This document shows positions 1 through 8,743 of a stretch of 64,000 nucleotides of DNA, in pieces. Each line of letters opens with the position of its first letter. The stretch's first letter is position 1. The position numbers and the translations under genes are program-made. The notes beneath the pieces are model-generated. The model was given only the letters and a program-made list of their open reading frames with translations. It made no database searches and had not been told where the DNA came from. The stretch comes from Acidaminobacter sp. JC074 (GTDB lineage Bacteria > Bacillota > Clostridia > Peptostreptococcales > Acidaminobacteraceae): assembly GCF_022496765.1 (NCBI RefSeq), contig NZ_VANV01000009.1, positions 62,034 to 126,033 on the forward strand, written 5' to 3'.

Positions 1-136
1 TCTTCATAAACTCATAGCATCATCATTATCTATTTCTAGTTATATGGCCTTCTTTTATGATAGAATAGGTTCAACAAAATACCTTTTGAAAGAATGCTTG
101 ACCAGATACAAGCTGGTTTAACTTAATGGAGGAAAT

Positions 137-1069
137 ATGACGACTAAAAACAAATTAATCTATGGTACCATGGGCCTCGGTGGTGGCTGGGACAAGAATC
201 CTATACAAGAAAAAGATATCCAGCAAGCCAAAGAAATGATTCAAACATGTTTAGATACAGGCATCAAGCACTTTGATCATGCAGATATATACCAGTTTGG
301 TAAAGCTGAAACATGTTTTGGAAAGGCAGTAGAAGAACTGAACATAGATAGACAGTCCTTGATTTATCAAACGAAAGCCAGCATAGATTTAAAGAAAAGT
401 GTGACTGAATACAACCAATCAGGCAATTATATAAAGACTCATCTAGATGACTCTTTGAAAAGACTCTCTACGACTTATGTGGACTACTTTCTGCTTCATA
501 GACCCGACCCACTTACCCAGCTAGACTCATTAAAAAGGTCACTGCATAAGCTTAAAGATCAAGGAAAGTTTTTAAACTTAGGTGTTTCTAATATGAATCA
601 CCAGCAAATTGAAATGTTATCTAACAAGTTGGATATGCCGATTGTTGTCAACCAATTGGAAATGAGTTTATTAAAACATGGTTTTGTTGAAAGAACAATT
701 CTTGTCAATCATGAAAACAATCACAAGGTGGATTTTCCAGAAGGAACCATAGAATATTGTGTGCGTCATGATATAGACCTTCAAGCTTGGGGGTCATCTA
801 GTCAAGGCATCTTTTCTAAAACAACACCGGCTAGTATAGAAATAGAAAATACACGAAAGTACTTAAGAGACTTGGCTGAGTTAAAGAATACCACAATCGA
901 CAGTTTGGTCATCAAATGGCTGATGAAACATTTCGCTTCCATTTCCCCTGTGATTGGGACAACCAATAAAAACAGGCTTATGAAACTGGCGGATATGCAT
1001 GCATATAACTTAAGTAGAGAAGAATGGTACAATATACTATTTCAAATTAGAGGAAAACAAATACCATAA
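137..1069 (+). CDS. aldo/keto reductase
   Basis: NAD(P)H-dependent oxidoreductase of the aldo/keto reductase superfamily, likely cytoplasmic and reducing carbonyl compounds. At 310 residues it has the usual family length. The catalytic tetrad is visible: Asp47 and Tyr52 in FDHADIY, Lys80 in QTK, and His121 in LLHRPD. The C-terminal part carries the family's INQLEMS-like and PVIGTT-like segments (VVNQLEMS, SPVIGTT). The ATG follows GGAGG with good spacing. It stands alone between a 136-base left flank with no gene and a strong terminator. The natural substrate cannot be told from sequence; it resembles the YdhF-like subgroup. Confidence 0.9.
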   Translation: MTTKNKLIYGTMGLGGGWDKNPIQEKDIQQAKEMIQTCLDTGIKHFDHADIYQFGKAETCFGKAVEELNIDRQSLIYQTKASIDLKKSVTEYNQSGNYIKTHLDDSLKRLSTTYVDYFLLHRPDPLTQLDSLKRSLHKLKDQGKFLNLGVSNMNHQQIEMLSNKLDMPIVVNQLEMSLLKHGFVERTILVNHENNHKVDFPEGTIEYCVRHDIDLQAWGSSSQGIFSKTTPASIEIENTRKYLRDLAELKNTTIDSLVIKWLMKHFASISPVIGTTNKNRLMKLADMHAYNLSREEWYNILFQIRGKQIP

Positions 1070-1079
1070 TCTTGTTTGT

Positions 1080-1103
1080 AAGGAGGTCCTTGACCTCCTT
1101 TTT
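1080..1103 (+). terminator. intrinsic terminator after the aldo/keto reductase gene
   Basis: Nine-base-pair stem AAGGAGGTC / GACCTCCTT with loop CTT, followed by a T run. Confidence 0.9.
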
Positions 1104-1182
1104 AAGTTGAGAATACAATTTTTAAAAAAGTCTCTGATCAAAACTACCTTACTATTAATTTTTCATTTAAGGCATCTAAAAC

Positions 1183-1211
1183 TTTACTAAGAACACATGT
1201 TCGTGTATAAT
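1183..1211 (+). promoter_or_regulatory. sigma-A promoter of the 87-residue gene
   Basis: TTTACT (1183-1188), a 17-base spacer, then a perfect TATAAT (1206-1211). A LexA-type box lies inside the spacer, so a bound repressor would block polymerase. Confidence 0.8.
1191..1202 (+). promoter_or_regulatory. LexA (DinR)-type SOS box
   Basis: GAACACATGTTC is a perfect GAAC-N4-GTTC palindrome, the core of the Gram-positive LexA operator, followed by G at 1204. It lies between the -35 and -10 of the following gene. The match and position are seen; SOS control is inferred. Confidence 0.75.
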
Positions 1212-1241
1212 GAAGGTGTAACTAGATAGATTGTAGGTGAT

Positions 1242-1505
1242 GTGTTGAAAGTAGTTTGTAAACCAATAGAGATGATTGCTTGGTTTGAAAAGGACGGAAA
1301 AGTTCATCCTATTAAGTTTCGACTCAAAGAAGATGATCAGAATCAGGTAATCCCCATCGAACGTATTCGGTGTGTTAAACTAGAAAAGCTGGGTGGCAAT
1401 CAGATGTATGTATTTGAGTGCGAAAGCCACTTTAAAGGTATTATGAAAATTTATGAAATCAAATATGAAATGGATACTTGTAAATGGATGCTCTTCAAAA
1501 TATAA
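1242..1505 (+). CDS. small conserved-type protein of unknown function, probably SOS-controlled
   Basis: An 87-residue soluble, basic protein; I do not recognise a named family. It looks like a compact beta-rich fold (IAWFEKDGKVHPIKFRL, KMYVFECES-like strands, MYVFECESHFKGIMKIYEIKYE) with no membrane segment. The start is GTG 1242 or TTG 1245, close behind AGGTGAT; TTG has the more usual spacing. It has its own promoter with a LexA-type box and its own terminator, so it is a single-gene unit likely induced by DNA damage. The function is unknown; the regulation is the only clue. Confidence 0.75.
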   Translation: MLKVVCKPIEMIAWFEKDGKVHPIKFRLKEDDQNQVIPIERIRCVKLEKLGGNQMYVFECESHFKGIMKIYEIKYEMDTCKWMLFKI

Positions 1506-1527
1506 AAGGTCGCTTCAGCGACCTTTT
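1504..1527 (+). terminator. intrinsic terminator
   Basis: Stem AAAAGGTCGCT / AGCGACCTTTT with a two-base loop, overlapping the stop codon of the 87-residue gene. Confidence 0.9.
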
Positions 1528-1542
1528 GTCACACTTGTGACA

Positions 1543-1881
1543 TTATCCTTTATAATAGACAATTGCAGTTTTTACGAATCGCCCTTCTTTTAAAGGTTTC
1601 GCCGGCCCAGGAAAATAACCATAGTGACCCATTATATAACGAATCATGGAACCAGAAACCTGACGGTGGCGATGATTCAACTCTAAATCATACTCATGAT
1701 TCATATAGCCTTCTAAATCATAAACAACCGCTTCTAAGGCAGGACGTCCATTTTTAGTCGACCTGATCATCTTATCTATATTTTCCTCTTTTATAAGATG
1801 GTTAAATATCTTCTCAAGCGTTTGATTATCTGAAAACGATTTAAAACGTTTGGATTCTAATAGATACAGTTGAAAATGCAT
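1543..1881 (-). CDS. hypothetical protein coupled to a HAD phosphatase
   Basis: Small soluble protein of about 112 residues with no family I recognise. The C-terminal half is rich in aromatic and basic residues (ELNHRHRQVSGSMIRYIMGHYGYFPGPAKPLKEGRFVK in overlapping parts: NHRHRQVSGSMIRYIMGHYG, then YFPGPAKPLKEG), suggesting a nucleic-acid or anion-binding surface. The ATG at 1881 shares one base with the TGA of the upstream HAD gene (TGATG) and has GGAGG just before it, so translation is coupled. A GTG three bases upstream is possible. The two proteins may act in one pathway. Confidence 0.7.
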   Translation of the reverse strand: MHFQLYLLESKRFKSFSDNQTLEKIFNHLIKEENIDKMIRSTKNGRPALEAVVYDLEGYMNHEYDLELNHRHRQVSGSMIRYIMGHYGYFPGPAKPLKEGRFVKTAIVYYKG

Positions 1882-2570
1882 CACACCTCCAAAAGAACCT
1901 GTCTTAACTCATCTAAAGACTTAACAGAATAAGTTGGCTCTATATCAAATCTTTTCACATAATCATGTCTGTTTATCCAGCAGGTATCAATGCCAAGTTT
2001 TGAAGCCCCCATCATATCTGATGAAGAATCTCCGATATGAAGAATTTCATCTGGTCCACATTCAAAGTAGTCCATCACAGCCTTAAACATCATGCCATTG
2101 TCATTGGCCTTATAAGAACCAATACGTTCTGAGATAAAAACACGGTCAAACTGAACGGCCCTTACATGTTTTTCTAACATCTCCATATCTGCATCCGTTA
2201 CCAAACAAGTCTTATAGACTTCATGAATATCTCTTAAAAAAGCCTTGCTATCCTTATACCAAACAGCTTCATTATGAGCCTGTAAAAAGACATTCACAGC
2301 TTCCTTATAATCAAAATCCAACTTTTCTTTTTCAACCATTTCATGAAAGCATTTGCTAAAGATTTCTCTTAAGGTTTGAAACTTTTCATCGTAGCTTTTA
2401 ACTTCGTGAAATTGATTAACCAAGTACTTGCTCATAAAGCCTGCATGACTTTCACAAAGTTCTTCTGTATATTTTTCTTTTAATATGCTTTCCCATATAT
2501 TATTTTTTTGACAGCTGACATCTACAAGGGTTTGAAACATGTCAAAACTGATTACTTTATATTTTTTCAT
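1881..2570 (-). CDS. HAD-superfamily hydrolase
   Basis: Haloacid-dehalogenase-fold hydrolase of about 229 residues, probably a small-molecule phosphatase. Motif I is FDMFQTLVD, where the second Asp of DxD is Phe, as in the dehalogenase-like/YjjG-like branch. Motif II is LVTDAD, the motif III Lys is in GSYKANDNG, and motif IV is HIGDSSSDMMGA. A helical cap lies between motifs I and II. The ATG at 2570 is preferred because GGAAGGTG lies just upstream; an in-frame GTG at 2576 is weaker. It is the first gene of a two-gene unit with the small protein downstream. The substrate is unknown. Confidence 0.85.
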   Translation of the reverse strand: MKKYKVISFDMFQTLVDVSCQKNNIWESILKEKYTEELCESHAGFMSKYLVNQFHEVKSYDEKFQTLREIFSKCFHEMVEKEKLDFDYKEAVNVFLQAHNEAVWYKDSKAFLRDIHEVYKTCLVTDADMEMLEKHVRAVQFDRVFISERIGSYKANDNGMMFKAVMDYFECGPDEILHIGDSSSDMMGASKLGIDTCWINRHDYVKRFDIEPTYSVKSLDELRQVLLEV

Positions 2571-2735
2571 AGTCACCTTCCAGTTACATCATACAAAAAA
2601 GCACTCCTAATGACCACTATTTTACATAATAATTCATGAAAATACACTTTTTTTATGTTTGTGATAAAACTGTGACATAAAATTTTTATACTATAATCAC
2701 AAAATGGAACTCGTCTATTTAGAAAGGAGGAAAAT

Positions 2736-3374
2736 ATGACAAGTATCAGTAGTTACTCAAACGTCTACATGCAGCCTCGCCCTAATCCACCTAAAGTTGA
2801 TACCAATAACGATCAATCTTTAGATTTAGAAGAACTTGAATCTTTCTCTAAAAAAGTAAGTGACAAGCAAGGGACTTCCTTTGATGCAGCTGAAGTTATG
2901 GCTAAATACGACACTGACCAAGATGGTTTGATTAGTAAAGCCGAAGGCAGCAGTCTCAAAGAAGACAATGCCTTCAATTTGGAATCCCCACAGGACGCCC
3001 AAATGAAGATGATGTCTTCTAGACCACCTAGACCGCAAGGCGGCGGACAAGGCAATATGAATGTTACTTCTACAAGCGATCTTGCATCAACAATGCTTGA
3101 AGCACTTGAAGAAGATGAAACAGATGATTCAGATTTAACAAGTCAATTGCTTAAAGCTTTAGATTCTAGTGCTACAAGTACATACTCGGCTGCTGAAATC
3201 GCAGAGTACGACACAAATGGTGACGGTCAAATTGATTCCATTGAAGAAGCTCTGATGAAGTTGACTTCAGAAGATTCATCAAATAGCGCCTTATTTGAAA
3301 AAGCTTTAAGTGCTTATCAAGATCAATTATCTGATATGAGTGACCCGAGTGATTTTAATACTTTTACCATCTAA
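2736..3374 (+). CDS. EF-hand calcium-binding protein
   Basis: Acidic 212-residue protein with three canonical 12-residue EF-hand loops: D22-E33, D59-E70 and D158-E169, each with acidic or Asn/Ser ligands at positions 1, 3, 5 and 12. A proline/glycine-rich linker (residues 95-105, RPPRPQGGGQG) separates the first pair from the third. No signal peptide or membrane segment is visible, so it is cytoplasmic or leaves by a non-Sec route. A fourth loop near residues 126-140 is too degenerate to call. A -10 TATAAT lies at 2692-2697 and the RBS is AAAGGAGG. Calcium binding is well supported by the loops; the role is unknown. Confidence 0.85.
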   Translation: MTSISSYSNVYMQPRPNPPKVDTNNDQSLDLEELESFSKKVSDKQGTSFDAAEVMAKYDTDQDGLISKAEGSSLKEDNAFNLESPQDAQMKMMSSRPPRPQGGGQGNMNVTSTSDLASTMLEALEEDETDDSDLTSQLLKALDSSATSTYSAAEIAEYDTNGDGQIDSIEEALMKLTSEDSSNSALFEKALSAYQDQLSDMSDPSDFNTFTI

Positions 3375-3398
3375 AAAAGAGTTCAATTGAACTCTTTT
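3375..3398. terminator. bidirectional terminator between the EF-hand gene and mnmM
   Basis: Perfect palindrome AAAAGAGTTCAA / TTGAACTCTTTT; it works in both directions between convergent genes. Confidence 0.85.
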
Positions 3399-3960
3399 AA
3401 CATTTTTTCTCTATGGCCATTATATATGGCGGATTATTTCTTTGATTGATAAAAGATGACTTCATAACACTGTAGTCCTTCTGATTTAATCCTTTCAAGT
3501 AAATGTCTAATGCTTCAGATTCCTCAGCGCCTTCGTCATGACCTGGATAAACCACCACCCATAAAATACCATGGGTTTTTAAAAGTCTTAAAGAAGCCTC
3601 AATGGCTTCGAGTGTTGTTTCTTTTAATGTGGTAATAGTCTTATCAGCCTTCGGTAAATAACCTAAGTTAAAAATCACAAAATCCACAGGCCCATCAATA
3701 TAGGTTTCCATGTTCTGATGACCGTCGCAAATCAGCTTGTAATTGCTTCTATCTTCTAACTGGGCTTTTGTCATTTCAATGGCTTGTTCTTGAACATCAA
3801 AACCATAAACCATGCCCTCAGGTCCAACTATGTCTGATAAAAACTTTGTATCATGACCATTGCCTGTTGTAGCGTCAATACATCTATAACCTTCTTTAAC
3901 CACCATCTGTAACATCATTTTTGTCATAATGGTTACATTTTCTATAATTTTTCCTCTCAT
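3397..3960 (-). CDS. mnmM: tRNA 5-aminomethyl-2-thiouridine methyltransferase MnmM (YtqB family)
   Basis: SAM-dependent class I methyltransferase of the YtqB family, reported to methylate the wobble uridine (nm5s2U to mnm5s2U) in Gram-positive tRNAs. The family signatures are clear: IDATTGNGHDT (SAM loop), VYGFDVQEQAI, FNLGYLPKADKTITT, VVYPGHDEG and the C-terminal FINQRNNPPYIMAIEKK. The start at 3960 is chosen because AGAGGAGATTCTT precedes that ATG; a longer form up to 4014 has no RBS. It is a single gene sharing its terminator with the EF-hand gene. The function is from the known family, not tested here. Confidence 0.9.
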   Translation of the reverse strand: MRGKIIENVTIMTKMMLQMVVKEGYRCIDATTGNGHDTKFLSDIVGPEGMVYGFDVQEQAIEMTKAQLEDRSNYKLICDGHQNMETYIDGPVDFVIFNLGYLPKADKTITTLKETTLEAIEASLRLLKTHGILWVVVYPGHDEGAEESEALDIYLKGLNQKDYSVMKSSFINQRNNPPYIMAIEKKC

Positions 3961-4082
3961 AAGAATCTCCTCTAAGCCATTATACACGACATATAGATTA
4001 TTTAGAACAGGCATTTAATCTCTAGAACCATTTGATCAAAATGCCATGCATCCCCTTATAATAAATCATTTTACGTCCCTTT

Positions 4083-4784
4083 CTAAACAAAATAATAGCC
4101 GAAACCTCTTTTAGTGATGATATGATTTTTCTTATTTTCAAAAGAGTTCAGTTTTTCTCTTAATCTGCTAATGGTCACATCAACCGTTCTGATATCACCA
4201 AAATAGTCATAATTCCATACATCAGTTAGAAGTTGTTCTCTTGTAAAAACCTTATTGGGATGTCTTGCAAAGTATTCAAGAAGCTCATATTCTCTAGCCG
4301 TTAATTCAATCAAGCTACCATCACATTTGACTTCTAGGTTTTCTCTGTTAATTTCCAGGTTGTCAAAAATAAGAAGATGTTCTTCACTGATAGGACTCCT
4401 ATCATGACTTGGATGTTCATAGACCTGGACACGCCTAATATTGGCATCCACTCTTGCAAGAAGTTCACGAATATTGAAAGGTTTGCTGATGTAGTCATCC
4501 GCTCCTAAGCTAAGGCCTAAAATCTTATCCGTCACGTCTTCACGCGCCGTCAACATGATAATCGGTGTTGTCATTTTTGTTCTTAGTCTGTTACAAACTT
4601 CAAATCCATTGATCTCCGGAATCATGATATCCAGTAAAACCAGGTCTGGTTTTTCTCTAGACGCCTTTTCTACTGCTTCAGCTCCATTGTATGCTTCTAA
4701 CACCTTATAGCCTGATTTGCTCAAATGAAACTTTAAAATATCTACAATGGCTTTTTCATCATCTACAACCAATATCTTACTCAT
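4083..4784 (-). CDS. OmpR/PhoB-family response regulator (orphan)
   Basis: DNA-binding two-component response regulator. The receiver domain (1-120) has the acidic pair D8/D9, phospho-acceptor D52 in LVLLDIMIP, Thr79 and Lys101. The winged helix (about 135-232) has TAREYELLEYFARHPNKVF and YDYFGDIRTVDVTISRLREKL, closest in style to WalR/PhoP. The start at 4784 follows AAGGGGGCG; a longer form to 4811 lacks an RBS. No histidine kinase lies next to it, so its partner is elsewhere. It is divergent from the P-loop kinase gene. No clear terminator was seen in 3961-4082. Confidence 0.9.
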   Translation of the reverse strand: MSKILVVDDEKAIVDILKFHLSKSGYKVLEAYNGAEAVEKASREKPDLVLLDIMIPEINGFEVCNRLRTKMTTPIIMLTAREDVTDKILGLSLGADDYISKPFNIRELLARVDANIRRVQVYEHPSHDRSPISEEHLLIFDNLEINRENLEVKCDGSLIELTAREYELLEYFARHPNKVFTREQLLTDVWNYDYFGDIRTVDVTISRLREKLNSFENKKNHIITKRGFGYYFV

Positions 4785-4915
4785 GTACGCCCCCTTTACA
4801 ATGACTAACAACTTATTATTCCATAAAATAATCCTATTATTTGAGATTTAAAACTTTTGTAATCAAACTGTATAAAAAGAAACAATGATAGACTACAATT
4901 GAAGATGGAGGGCGT

Positions 4916-5443
4916 ATGATTAAAGGCATTATTATATTCGGACCTAATGGTTCTGGTAAGACTACATTAGGAAGAGAACTTGCAGAAAAACTAAATTATA
5001 AGTACATGGACATAGAAGATTATCACTTCTTAAAATCCGACATTCCCTATACAAAATTTCGTTCAAAAGACATCCGCAATCAATTGATTTTAGAAGACAT
5101 GGTTAAACATGAAAAATTTGTGTTATCTGCTTTAACCGGTGATTTTACAGACCAAATCATGTCTTTTTATGATTTAGCGGTCTACATATCAGCACCACTC
5201 GAAGTGCGTTTAAAGCGCATTAAAAACCGTGCCTATTTACAGCACGGCGAAAGAATCTTAAAAGGTGGCGATATGCATGACCAGGAAAATGAGTTTTTTA
5301 GTCATGTGAAAAACAAATCACTTGTGTCCATCGAAGCATTTAAAGATCAACTTAAGTGTCCCATCATTTATTTAGATGGGGAAAATAGTCTAGAAGATAA
5401 TCTTGAAAACCTCTTAAACTCTATATCAAAGATCTCATATTAG
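4916..5443 (+). CDS. P-loop nucleotide kinase-like protein
   Basis: Cytoplasmic 175-residue P-loop protein of the adenylate/shikimate-kinase-like class. Walker A GPNGSGKTT is at residues 9-17 and a DIEDYH acceptor-side motif follows at about 32-37. The lid region is rich in Arg/Lys (RLKRIKNRAYLQHGERIL). It probably phosphorylates a small metabolite, but no substrate can be assigned. The start follows GGAGGGCGT. The 3' end overlaps the convergent dinB gene by 23 bases, with no room for a terminator. Confidence 0.8.
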   Translation: MIKGIIIFGPNGSGKTTLGRELAEKLNYKYMDIEDYHFLKSDIPYTKFRSKDIRNQLILEDMVKHEKFVLSALTGDFTDQIMSFYDLAVYISAPLEVRLKRIKNRAYLQHGERILKGGDMHDQENEFFSHVKNKSLVSIEAFKDQLKCPIIYLDGENSLEDNLENLLNSISKISY

Positions 5444-6668
5444 GGTACTCATCATCCCCTACACCACCTGACATGGCATGGACTCTTGTCCTTACCAAAC
5501 TGGCTCTTGAAATAATTTCTTTTCCAAATCGTTCCCTTAGATCGTCAATGGTCTGGTCCAGTCTTTCTATTTTTTCATCTTCTGGCTTTAAAAGATAAAG
5601 CTGTCTTGGTAGTTCTTCTTGCAATTGAGAAACCCTGACACCTAGATGCCTTATGGGTGTACCATCCCACAGCAAATCAAAAAGCCTTTTGGCTTCTTCA
5701 TAAATATCATTGGTACTTGAAATGGTATATAAGAGCTTATGCTGTTTTTGAACCGTATTAAAGCCATTGGTCTTAATGTGAATGGCCACCACGCTGGCTC
5801 GCATTTCAATAGCCCTTAAACGCATGCCAACACTTTCAGACAAAGAAAGCATATAGTTATAGGCATCTATTCTTTCCGTTATATCATAAGGAATGGTCGT
5901 TGAGTTACCAATACTCTTTACTAAACTGTATTTGATGTCTCCCACAATGGAAACATCTCTTCCCCAAGCGAAATTATAAATAAGCTCTCCATGACTTTTT
6001 AAAATATGTCTTAAAAAAGCCAAATCGGAATTGGCTAAATCACCAACTGTATAAATACCATACTTAAGAAGTTTGGCCTCTGTTGCCCGTCCAACCATAA
6101 AAAGTTCCGAAACTTCAAGCGGCCATAACTTTTTCTCTACTTCATCAGGAAAAAGTGTATGAACATTATCTGGTTTTTTAAAATCAGAAGCCATTTTTGC
6201 TAAAAGCTTATTGGTTGAAATACCTATATTTACTGTAAAGCCAAGTTCCTCTTTGATCCGGTCCTTAATGGCTGTAGCAGCTTCTACAGGCGAACCAAAC
6301 AAATGCTCTACCGATGTATAATCTAAAAAACATTCATCTATGGAGAATATCTCCACAGAGGGTGAATACTCTCTTAATAGAGCCATCATGGCCTTACTGG
6401 CCTTTGTATAAACATTGTATCTAGGTGGCACCGATACCAGGTGTGGACATAACTTAAAGGCGTCCACCAACGTATGTGCTGTTTTCACACCGTATTTTTT
6501 GGCTGGTATGGATTTAGCTAAAACAATACCAGACCTCTTTTTTGGATCCCCTCCTACTATAGAAGGTATTTCTCTTAAATCAATGGTTTCCCCATGTTGC
6601 AAACGGTCAATGGCTTCCCATGAAAGAAAAGCCGAATTGACATCTATATGAAATATTATTCTTGACAT
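5421..6668 (-). CDS. dinB: Y-family DNA polymerase IV
   Basis: Translesion DNA polymerase, 415 residues. Catalytic carboxylates are D9 (FHIDVNSAF) and D111/E112 (FSIDECFLDY); the steric-gate aromatic is probably F14. The palm and fingers (1-240) are followed by the helix-hairpin-helix thumb (GRATEAKLLKYGIYTVGDLA) and a little-finger domain. The C-terminus has no obvious beta-clamp motif that I could identify with confidence. Upstream lies a LexA-like palindrome, consistent with SOS induction. The gene ends convergently inside the P-loop kinase gene. Confidence 0.92.
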   Translation of the reverse strand: MSRIIFHIDVNSAFLSWEAIDRLQHGETIDLREIPSIVGGDPKKRSGIVLAKSIPAKKYGVKTAHTLVDAFKLCPHLVSVPPRYNVYTKASKAMMALLREYSPSVEIFSIDECFLDYTSVEHLFGSPVEAATAIKDRIKEELGFTVNIGISTNKLLAKMASDFKKPDNVHTLFPDEVEKKLWPLEVSELFMVGRATEAKLLKYGIYTVGDLANSDLAFLRHILKSHGELIYNFAWGRDVSIVGDIKYSLVKSIGNSTTIPYDITERIDAYNYMLSLSESVGMRLRAIEMRASVVAIHIKTNGFNTVQKQHKLLYTISSTNDIYEEAKRLFDLLWDGTPIRHLGVRVSQLQEELPRQLYLLKPEDEKIERLDQTIDDLRERFGKEIISRASLVRTRVHAMSGGVGDDEYPNMRSLI

Positions 6669-6692
6669 ACCATCACTCCCACTTCCATCATA

Positions 6693-6708
6693 CCAAACAT
6701 ACGTTTGG
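6693..6708 (-). promoter_or_regulatory. LexA-like operator of dinB
   Basis: CCAAACATACGTTTGG, a perfect 6-bp-arm palindrome that differs from the Gram-positive LexA consensus (CGAAC-N4-GTTCG) only by symmetric changes. It fills the spacer of a weak promoter (TAGAAA, 17 bases, TATGAT on the minus strand) just before dinB. Confidence 0.6.
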
Positions 6709-6756
6709 TTTTCTATATCAAATCACCACAAACGCTACATTTCATTATGAGAAGAT

Positions 6757-6784
6757 TTGAATGTTTTTCTCACTCTAATATGAT
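6757..6784 (+). promoter_or_regulatory. probable promoter of the chemoreceptor gene
   Basis: TTGAAT (6757-6762), 16-base spacer, TATGAT (6779-6784), about 80 bases before the start codon. No convincing sigma-D motility promoter was seen. Confidence 0.5.
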
Positions 6785-6870
6785 ATAAAACAAATCATTT
6801 TCACATTTTGAAACATCTTGTTTATTTTTTCACATTTAGGATATGAGTAACATGATAAAAAGGAGGCAGT

Positions 6871-8709
6871 ATGAAACTTTTACAAAAATTATTACTTATT
6901 ATCTTATCACTAATCCTTATAACAAGTTTAGCGATTGGTATCTTTTCTTACTATAAAGCATCAACAAGTACCAATGATTTAATGATGAGTAAAGTTGGTG
7001 ACCAACTAAAATTAAGGACAGAACTTATTGAAGAAAAAATAGCCAATACACAAAATACGATTTCACTTATCTCAAATGACAAACGTATAATGGATGTGCT
7101 TTCTGGCGGTTCTAAAGCTGAAGCGACAGAGGCATGTACGACTACTCAGAAACAGTACTCTGAATTGATCAGTTTAGTTTCCGTTGTTGATAAAAGCAAT
7201 GCGGTACTCATTGCTGATGAAAAAAATGCAGGTGTTGTAGGTGCGGATTTAAGTCAAAGAGATTACATAAAAGATGCCATGAAAACAAAGAAAATGGTGG
7301 TCAGCGACCTGATTGTTTCTAAAGCTTCAGGTTCAAAGGTCATTGCCATCTGTCAGCCTTACTTTATAGGCAATGAATATCAAGGCTCTGTTGTAGCAAC
7401 AATTGATTTCGCACTTATTTCAGATGTCGTTTCCGACACTAAAATCGGTACCAAGGGATACGGTTACATGATTGATATTACTGGTGATAATGCTGGTACA
7501 TTTGTAGCCCACATCAATAATGAATATGTGGAAGACGAAACAAGTATGTTCAGCTTTGAAGATAAGGCCATTCACGCTGTAGCCAACAACATCATTAACA
7601 AAGCTTCAGGATCTGAATATTACACATTTGATGGTGTTTCCAAATATGCACAATACGTCCAAGTTGAAAACTGGGGTTTTGTTATTACAGCTGATGAAAG
7701 TGACTTAAATGCGACTTCTATTTCCATTAGAAATGTGATGATTATTACCATCATCATAGGCATTATTGCAAGTAGCCTTATTTCTTACTTCTTGGTTAAA
7801 AACATCATTACCCAGCCTATTACTCAACTAGAAAAGGCCATGAGTCAAGCAGGCGCAGGTAATCTGAACGTTGATGTTCAAATTCATTCCAAAGATGAAA
7901 TCGGTAGCCTTTCAAGGTCATTTATGAAGATGATTGATTCTCTAAAGGATGTCTTAACAACCATTAATATCGCTTCTGAACAAGTCTTAACAGGCTCTCA
8001 GCAACTTTCTGATTCAAGTATGTCTTTATCTCAAGGGGCAACAGAACAGGCAGCCTCTATCGAGGAGCTGACTGCAACCATTGAACAGATTTCTGTACAG
8101 ACAGAACAGAACGCACAAAATGCCAACAATACCAAACGTATCGTTGATGAAGCTAAAATACATGCAGAAACAGGCAACAAGCAAATGGATGAAATGCTTC
8201 AGTCAATGGCTGCCATTGATGAATCATCTAACAATATATCTAAGATTATAAAAGTTATAGATGATATTGCCTTCCAGACAAATATCCTAGCCTTAAATGC
8301 AGCTGTAGAAGCAGCTCGCGCAGGTGAACATGGTAAAGGCTTTGCAGTTGTTGCAGAAGAAGTTAGAAACCTTGCAGCACAATCTGCTGATGCAGCCAAG
8401 GAAACGACAGTTCTAATTGAAGGTTCCATAGAAAAAGTAAAAGATGGTACGACCATCGCCAATGATACGGCTGAATCACTTAAGAAGATTGTTGATGAAA
8501 TCAACTCAACCACGACCCTTGTTACTGAGATTGCGGAAGCTTCTTCAGAACAAGCCTATGGTGTCAATCAGATCAACGACGGTATCACCCAAATATCAGC
8601 AGTTGTACAAACAACCTCTGCAACTGCAGAAGAAACAGCTGCTGCAAGTGAAGAGCTTTCAGGACAAGCTGCTATGTTACAATCCAAGGTTGCCACATTT
8701 AAATTATAG
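6871..8709 (+). CDS. methyl-accepting chemotaxis protein
   Basis: Membrane chemoreceptor, 612 residues. TM1 is at about 7-27, followed by an extracellular double-Cache-type sensor (about 35-280, with [17 protein letters not shown] and a [13 protein letters not shown] repeat segment). TM2 is at about 288-310 and HAMP at about 311-365. The cytoplasmic signalling domain has the conserved hairpin ([32 protein letters not shown]) near residues 465-500. Cache sensors usually bind amino acids or organic acids; the ligand is not predictable. The start follows AAAAGGAGG. No other chemotaxis gene is nearby, but it implies a motile cell. Confidence 0.95.
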   Translation: MKLLQKLLLIILSLILITSLAIGIFSYYKASTSTNDLMMSKVGDQLKLRTELIEEKIANTQNTISLISNDKRIMDVLSGGSKAEATEACTTTQKQYSELISLVSVVDKSNAVLIADEKNAGVVGADLSQRDYIKDAMKTKKMVVSDLIVSKASGSKVIAICQPYFIGNEYQGSVVATIDFALISDVVSDTKIGTKGYGYMIDITGDNAGTFVAHINNEYVEDETSMFSFEDKAIHAVANNIINKASGSEYYTFDGVSKYAQYVQVENWGFVITADESDLNATSISIRNVMIITIIIGIIASSLISYFLVKNIITQPITQLEKAMSQAGAGNLNVDVQIHSKDEIGSLSRSFMKMIDSLKDVLTTINIASEQVLTGSQQLSDSSMSLSQGATEQAASIEELTATIEQISVQTEQNAQNANNTKRIVDEAKIHAETGNKQMDEMLQSMAAIDESSNNISKIIKVIDDIAFQTNILALNAAVEAARAGEHGKGFAVVAEEVRNLAAQSADAAKETTVLIEGSIEKVKDGTTIANDTAESLKKIVDEINSTTTLVTEIAEASSEQAYGVNQINDGITQISAVVQTTSATAEETAAASEELSGQAAMLQSKVATFKL

Positions 8710-8714
8710 ATGCA

Positions 8715-8743
8715 AAAAACCATCAGCCAAGCTGATGGTTTTT
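8715..8743. terminator. intrinsic terminator between convergent genes
   Basis: Stem AAAAACCATCAGC / GCTGATGGTTTTT with loop CAA; serves the chemoreceptor and the convergent CPBP gene. Confidence 0.9.

Noticed and set aside
2813..3055. Minus-strand open frame inside the EF-hand gene
   Set aside because: Antisense to a well-supported gene, no RBS, and biased by the EF-hand codon repeats.
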